Positions 5,357-7,530 of a stretch of 7,530 bases of DNA are shown piece by piece (position 1 is the first letter of the stretch; every line of letters starts with the position of its first letter). Where the stretch lies: positions 1 to 7,530 of the forward strand of contig JAERSX010000723.1 in NCBI GenBank assembly GCA_016845285.1. Direction: 5' to 3'. The stretch comes from Deltaproteobacteria bacterium (GTDB lineage: Bacteria > Myxococcota_A > UBA796 > UBA2385). Both the position numbers and the translations under genes were made by a program. A model generated the notes under the pieces. The model was given only the letters and a program-made list of their open reading frames with translations. It was not told the DNA's origin and ran no database searches.

Positions 5357-7530
5357 ATGAGCCACATTCGCCTGCGCGGCGCCTGCGACAACAACCTCAG
5401 GCAGGTCGACGTGGACTTCCCCCTCGGGCAATGGACCGCCGTGACCGGGCCGTCCGGCTCGGGCAAGAGCACCCTGGTGTTCGACATCTTGGTGCGGGAG
5501 GGGCAGCGCCGGTTCCTGGGCAGTCTGTCCAGCAAGGCCCGGCAGTACCTGGGCAAGCTCGGGCGAGCGGAGGTCGACCGGCTGGACCCCGTCCCTGCGG
5601 CCATCGCCATCGGCGCTGGCACCTCCCGTCCCCAAGCACGCTCCACCGTCGGCACGCTGACGGGTGCGTTGGACCTGTTGCGCCTGCTCTTTGCCCGCCA
5701 GGGCGTGTCGCCCGATGGCACGCCGCTGACCCGGAGCCACTTCTCCTTCAACCACCCCACCGGCCAGTGTCCCGCCTGCTCGGGCCTGGGCATCGAAGAC
5801 CACGTAGACCCCGAGCTCATCGTCGCCGACGCCACCAAGAGCATCCGCGACGGCGCCTTGGTGCCCACGCTGGCCAATGGCTACACGGTCTACTCCCAGG
5901 TCACCCTGGACGTGATGAACGACATCTGCGAGGCCCATGGCTTCGATGTCGACACGCCCTGGCAGGACCTCACAGACGCACAGCAGCGCGTCATCTTCTT
6001 CGGCACGCACGCGCTGACGGTTCCGTTTGGAAAGCACAGCATCGCCTCGCGCATGAAGTGGGCGGGCATCACCGCCCGGCCGCGCGAGGAGGGCTTCTAC
6101 AAGGGGCTGATCCCGGTCATTGCCGAGACCCTCAAGCGCAACCGCAACCCCAACATCCTGCGCTTCGTCCGCTCGGTGCCGTGCTCGCAGTGTGGGGGCA
6201 GCCGCTTGGGGCCCGTCGGACGCAGCGCACACATCGACGGGCTCACGCTGCCCGAGCTCCTGGCGCGGCCCCTGGACGACCTCCCCCATGTGGTCTCGGA
6301 CAACCAGATCTTTCGGGCGATCTGGCCCAGCCTGGAGCCGCGCATCGGCCACCTGGTGGCGCTGGATCTCGGCCACCTGAGCCTGGACCGCACCTCGGCC
6401 AGCTTGTCGGATGGTGAGGCCCAGCGCGTGCGACTGGTGGCACAGGTCTCCGCCGATCTGACCGGCGTGCTCTACGCCTTTGACGAGCCGACCCTCGGGG
6501 TCCATCCGAGCGAACAGGCCGCACTCGCCATCCTGCTCCTGTCCCTGCGCGACCGCGGCAACACCATCGTGACGGTCGAGCACGACCCCGACATGGTGCG
6601 TCGGGCCGACCACTGGATCGACCTGGGACCCGCCGGAGGCGCCGGTGGTGGGCAGGTGATGTTCGCAGGAGACGTGCCGGAGAACCCGCTGGGCATCGCC
6701 CCAGAGCAGCGCACGCCCAGGCCCTGGTCGAGCGCCATCACCCTTCGCGGGGCGACGCTGCACAACCTGCAGGACGCCACGCTGACCGTGCCGCTGGGGG
6801 TGATGACGGTGCTGCGTGGACGCTCGGGTGCCGGAAAGACGTCGCTGGTCCGCGAGACCTTGTTGCCGGCACTGAGGGGCGAGCGCGGGGGACCGTTCTC
6901 CGCGCTGGAGGGCGTGCCAGATGACCTGGTGGTGCACGCCGTCGATGCCAGCCCCATCGGGCGCACACCGCGCAGCACGCCGGCCACCTGGAGCGGGCTG
7001 TTCGACCGGATCCGCAAGCGCTTTGCCAAGGCGTCGGGCCTCGGCGCCACCACGTTCTCCCACAACACCGCCAAGGGCCGCTGCCCCCACTGCGAGGGCC
7101 TGGGCGTCGAGCGCATCACGCTGCATCTGTTGCAGGACGCCACCACCACGTGTCCTGTGTGCAATGGCGGGCGCTACCGCCAGGATGCGCTCGCCACGCG
7201 AGTCTGGGGCCTGACCATCGAGGACGTGCTGCGGCTCACCGCCGAACAAGCCTGCACGGTGTTCGCCGACGAAGCCGACCTGCTGCCGACCGTCTCGGCC
7301 ATGGTCCAGCTGGGGCTTGGCTACCTGACCCTGGGCCAGTCCTCGACCACCCTGTCCCGCGGCGAGGCCCAGCGCCTGAAGCTGGCCACCCTGCTGGCCC
7401 GCCCGAGCCGCGGCACCCGCCTCGTGGTCCTCGATGAACCCGACCGGGGCCTCCACCCCACCGATGTGAGCCGGCTGCTGGCTGCGCTCGAGGGCCTGAC
7501 CCAAGCCGGCACGACGGTGCTCGCCATCTC
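5357..7530 (+). CDS. UvrA-like twin-ABC ATPase (non-canonical UvrA paralogue), 3' end beyond window
   Basis: Visible are 724 codons with no stop; only a short C-terminus is missing. Two ABC modules follow the UvrA order: Walker A GPSGSGKS (31-38), half zinc knuckle CPAC (138-141), CSQC (276-279), signature LSDGEAQR (350-357), Walker B DEP (376-378), VEHD switch (407-410); then Walker A GRSGAGKT (488-495), zinc finger C576/C579/C599/C602, signature LSRGEAQR (666-673), Walker B DEP (693-695). The second zinc finger keeps the C-x2-C-x19-C-x2-C spacing of true UvrA. However, the stretch between the first Walker A and CPAC is only about 100 residues, so the UvrB-binding domain is absent, as is the first half of zinc finger 1. 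Both signatures replace the first Gly of LSGGEAQR (with D, then R). This resembles UvrA2/DrrC-type paralogues linked to tolerance of DNA-binding compounds rather than the housekeeping repair protein. Cytoplasmic, DNA-binding by inference. Confidence 0.9.
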   Translation, partial: MSHIRLRGACDNNLRQVDVDFPLGQWTAVTGPSGSGKSTLVFDILVREGQRRFLGSLSSKARQYLGKLGRAEVDRLDPVPAAIAIGAGTSRPQARSTVGTLTGALDLLRLLFARQGVSPDGTPLTRSHFSFNHPTGQCPACSGLGIEDHVDPELIVADATKSIRDGALVPTLANGYTVYSQVTLDVMNDICEAHGFDVDTPWQDLTDAQQRVIFFGTHALTVPFGKHSIASRMKWAGITARPREEGFYKGLIPVIAETLKRNRNPNILRFVRSVPCSQCGGSRLGPVGRSAHIDGLTLPELLARPLDDLPHVVSDNQIFRAIWPSLEPRIGHLVALDLGHLSLDRTSASLSDGEAQRVRLVAQVSADLTGVLYAFDEPTLGVHPSEQAALAILLLSLRDRGNTIVTVEHDPDMVRRADHWIDLGPAGGAGGGQVMFAGDVPENPLGIAPEQRTPRPWSSAITLRGATLHNLQDATLTVPLGVMTVLRGRSGAGKTSLVRETLLPALRGERGGPFSALEGVPDDLVVHAVDASPIGRTPRSTPATWSGLFDRIRKRFAKASGLGATTFSHNTAKGRCPHCEGLGVERITLHLLQDATTTCPVCNGGRYRQDALATRVWGLTIEDVLRLTAEQACTVFADEADLLPTVSAMVQLGLGYLTLGQSSTTLSRGEAQRLKLATLLARPSRGTRLVVLDEPDRGLHPTDVSRLLAALEGLTQAGTTVLAI

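Noticed and set aside
5276..7504. 742-codon open frame on the minus strand
   Set aside because: It lies antisense to the UvrA-like gene, whose motifs are all in the plus frame. The product has no recognisable domain and its Gly/Gln/Arg-rich composition is typical of shadow frames in GC-rich DNA.

Overview
This is a GC-rich chromosomal window in which almost every base is coding. GC-rich third codon positions, very long antisense shadow reading frames and one GTG start all fit a high-GC bacterium. The gene content (NodU/CmcH-type carbamoyltransferase with a DUF5989 protein, large GT-C-like membrane protein, long-form RidA) would be at home in Myxococcota or a related deltaproteobacterial-type lineage. 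That assignment is inferred from style, not from any marker gene.

The layout is two divergent transcription units. Leftward from about 1874 run three tightly packed genes: a 79-aa single-pass membrane protein with a poly-acidic C-terminus (GTG start, strong ribosome binding site), a PaaI-like hotdog-fold thioesterase whose ATG overlaps the end of the first gene by 17 bases, and, 9 bases further on, a polytopic GT-C/YfhO-like membrane protein that runs off the left edge. A 160-base intergenic region (1875-2034) separates this unit from the rightward genes and should hold both promoters.

Rightward from 2035 are a RidA-family protein, a ferritin-like di-iron protein with a C-terminal membrane segment, a full-length O-carbamoyltransferase, a small DUF5989 membrane protein, and a UvrA-like twin-ABC ATPase that runs off the right edge. 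The ferritin-like and carbamoyltransferase genes overlap by 4 bases (ATGA), and the carbamoyltransferase and DUF5989 genes overlap by 29 bases. These three therefore look like one translationally coupled cassette. It recalls the sxtI/sxtJ/sxtK-type arrangement known from saxitoxin clusters and many uncharacterised loci, but there is no separate SxtJ-like gene and a ferritin-like oxidase/oxygenase-type fold sits in front.

The most interesting signal is this ferritin-like + carbamoyltransferase + DUF5989 cassette, possibly a membrane-associated system that carbamoylates an unknown hydroxyl substrate. Next is the non-canonical UvrA paralogue beside it: both ABC signatures are altered and the UvrB-binding region is missing. 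No RNA genes, insertion sequences, CRISPR arrays, convincing terminators or origins were seen.
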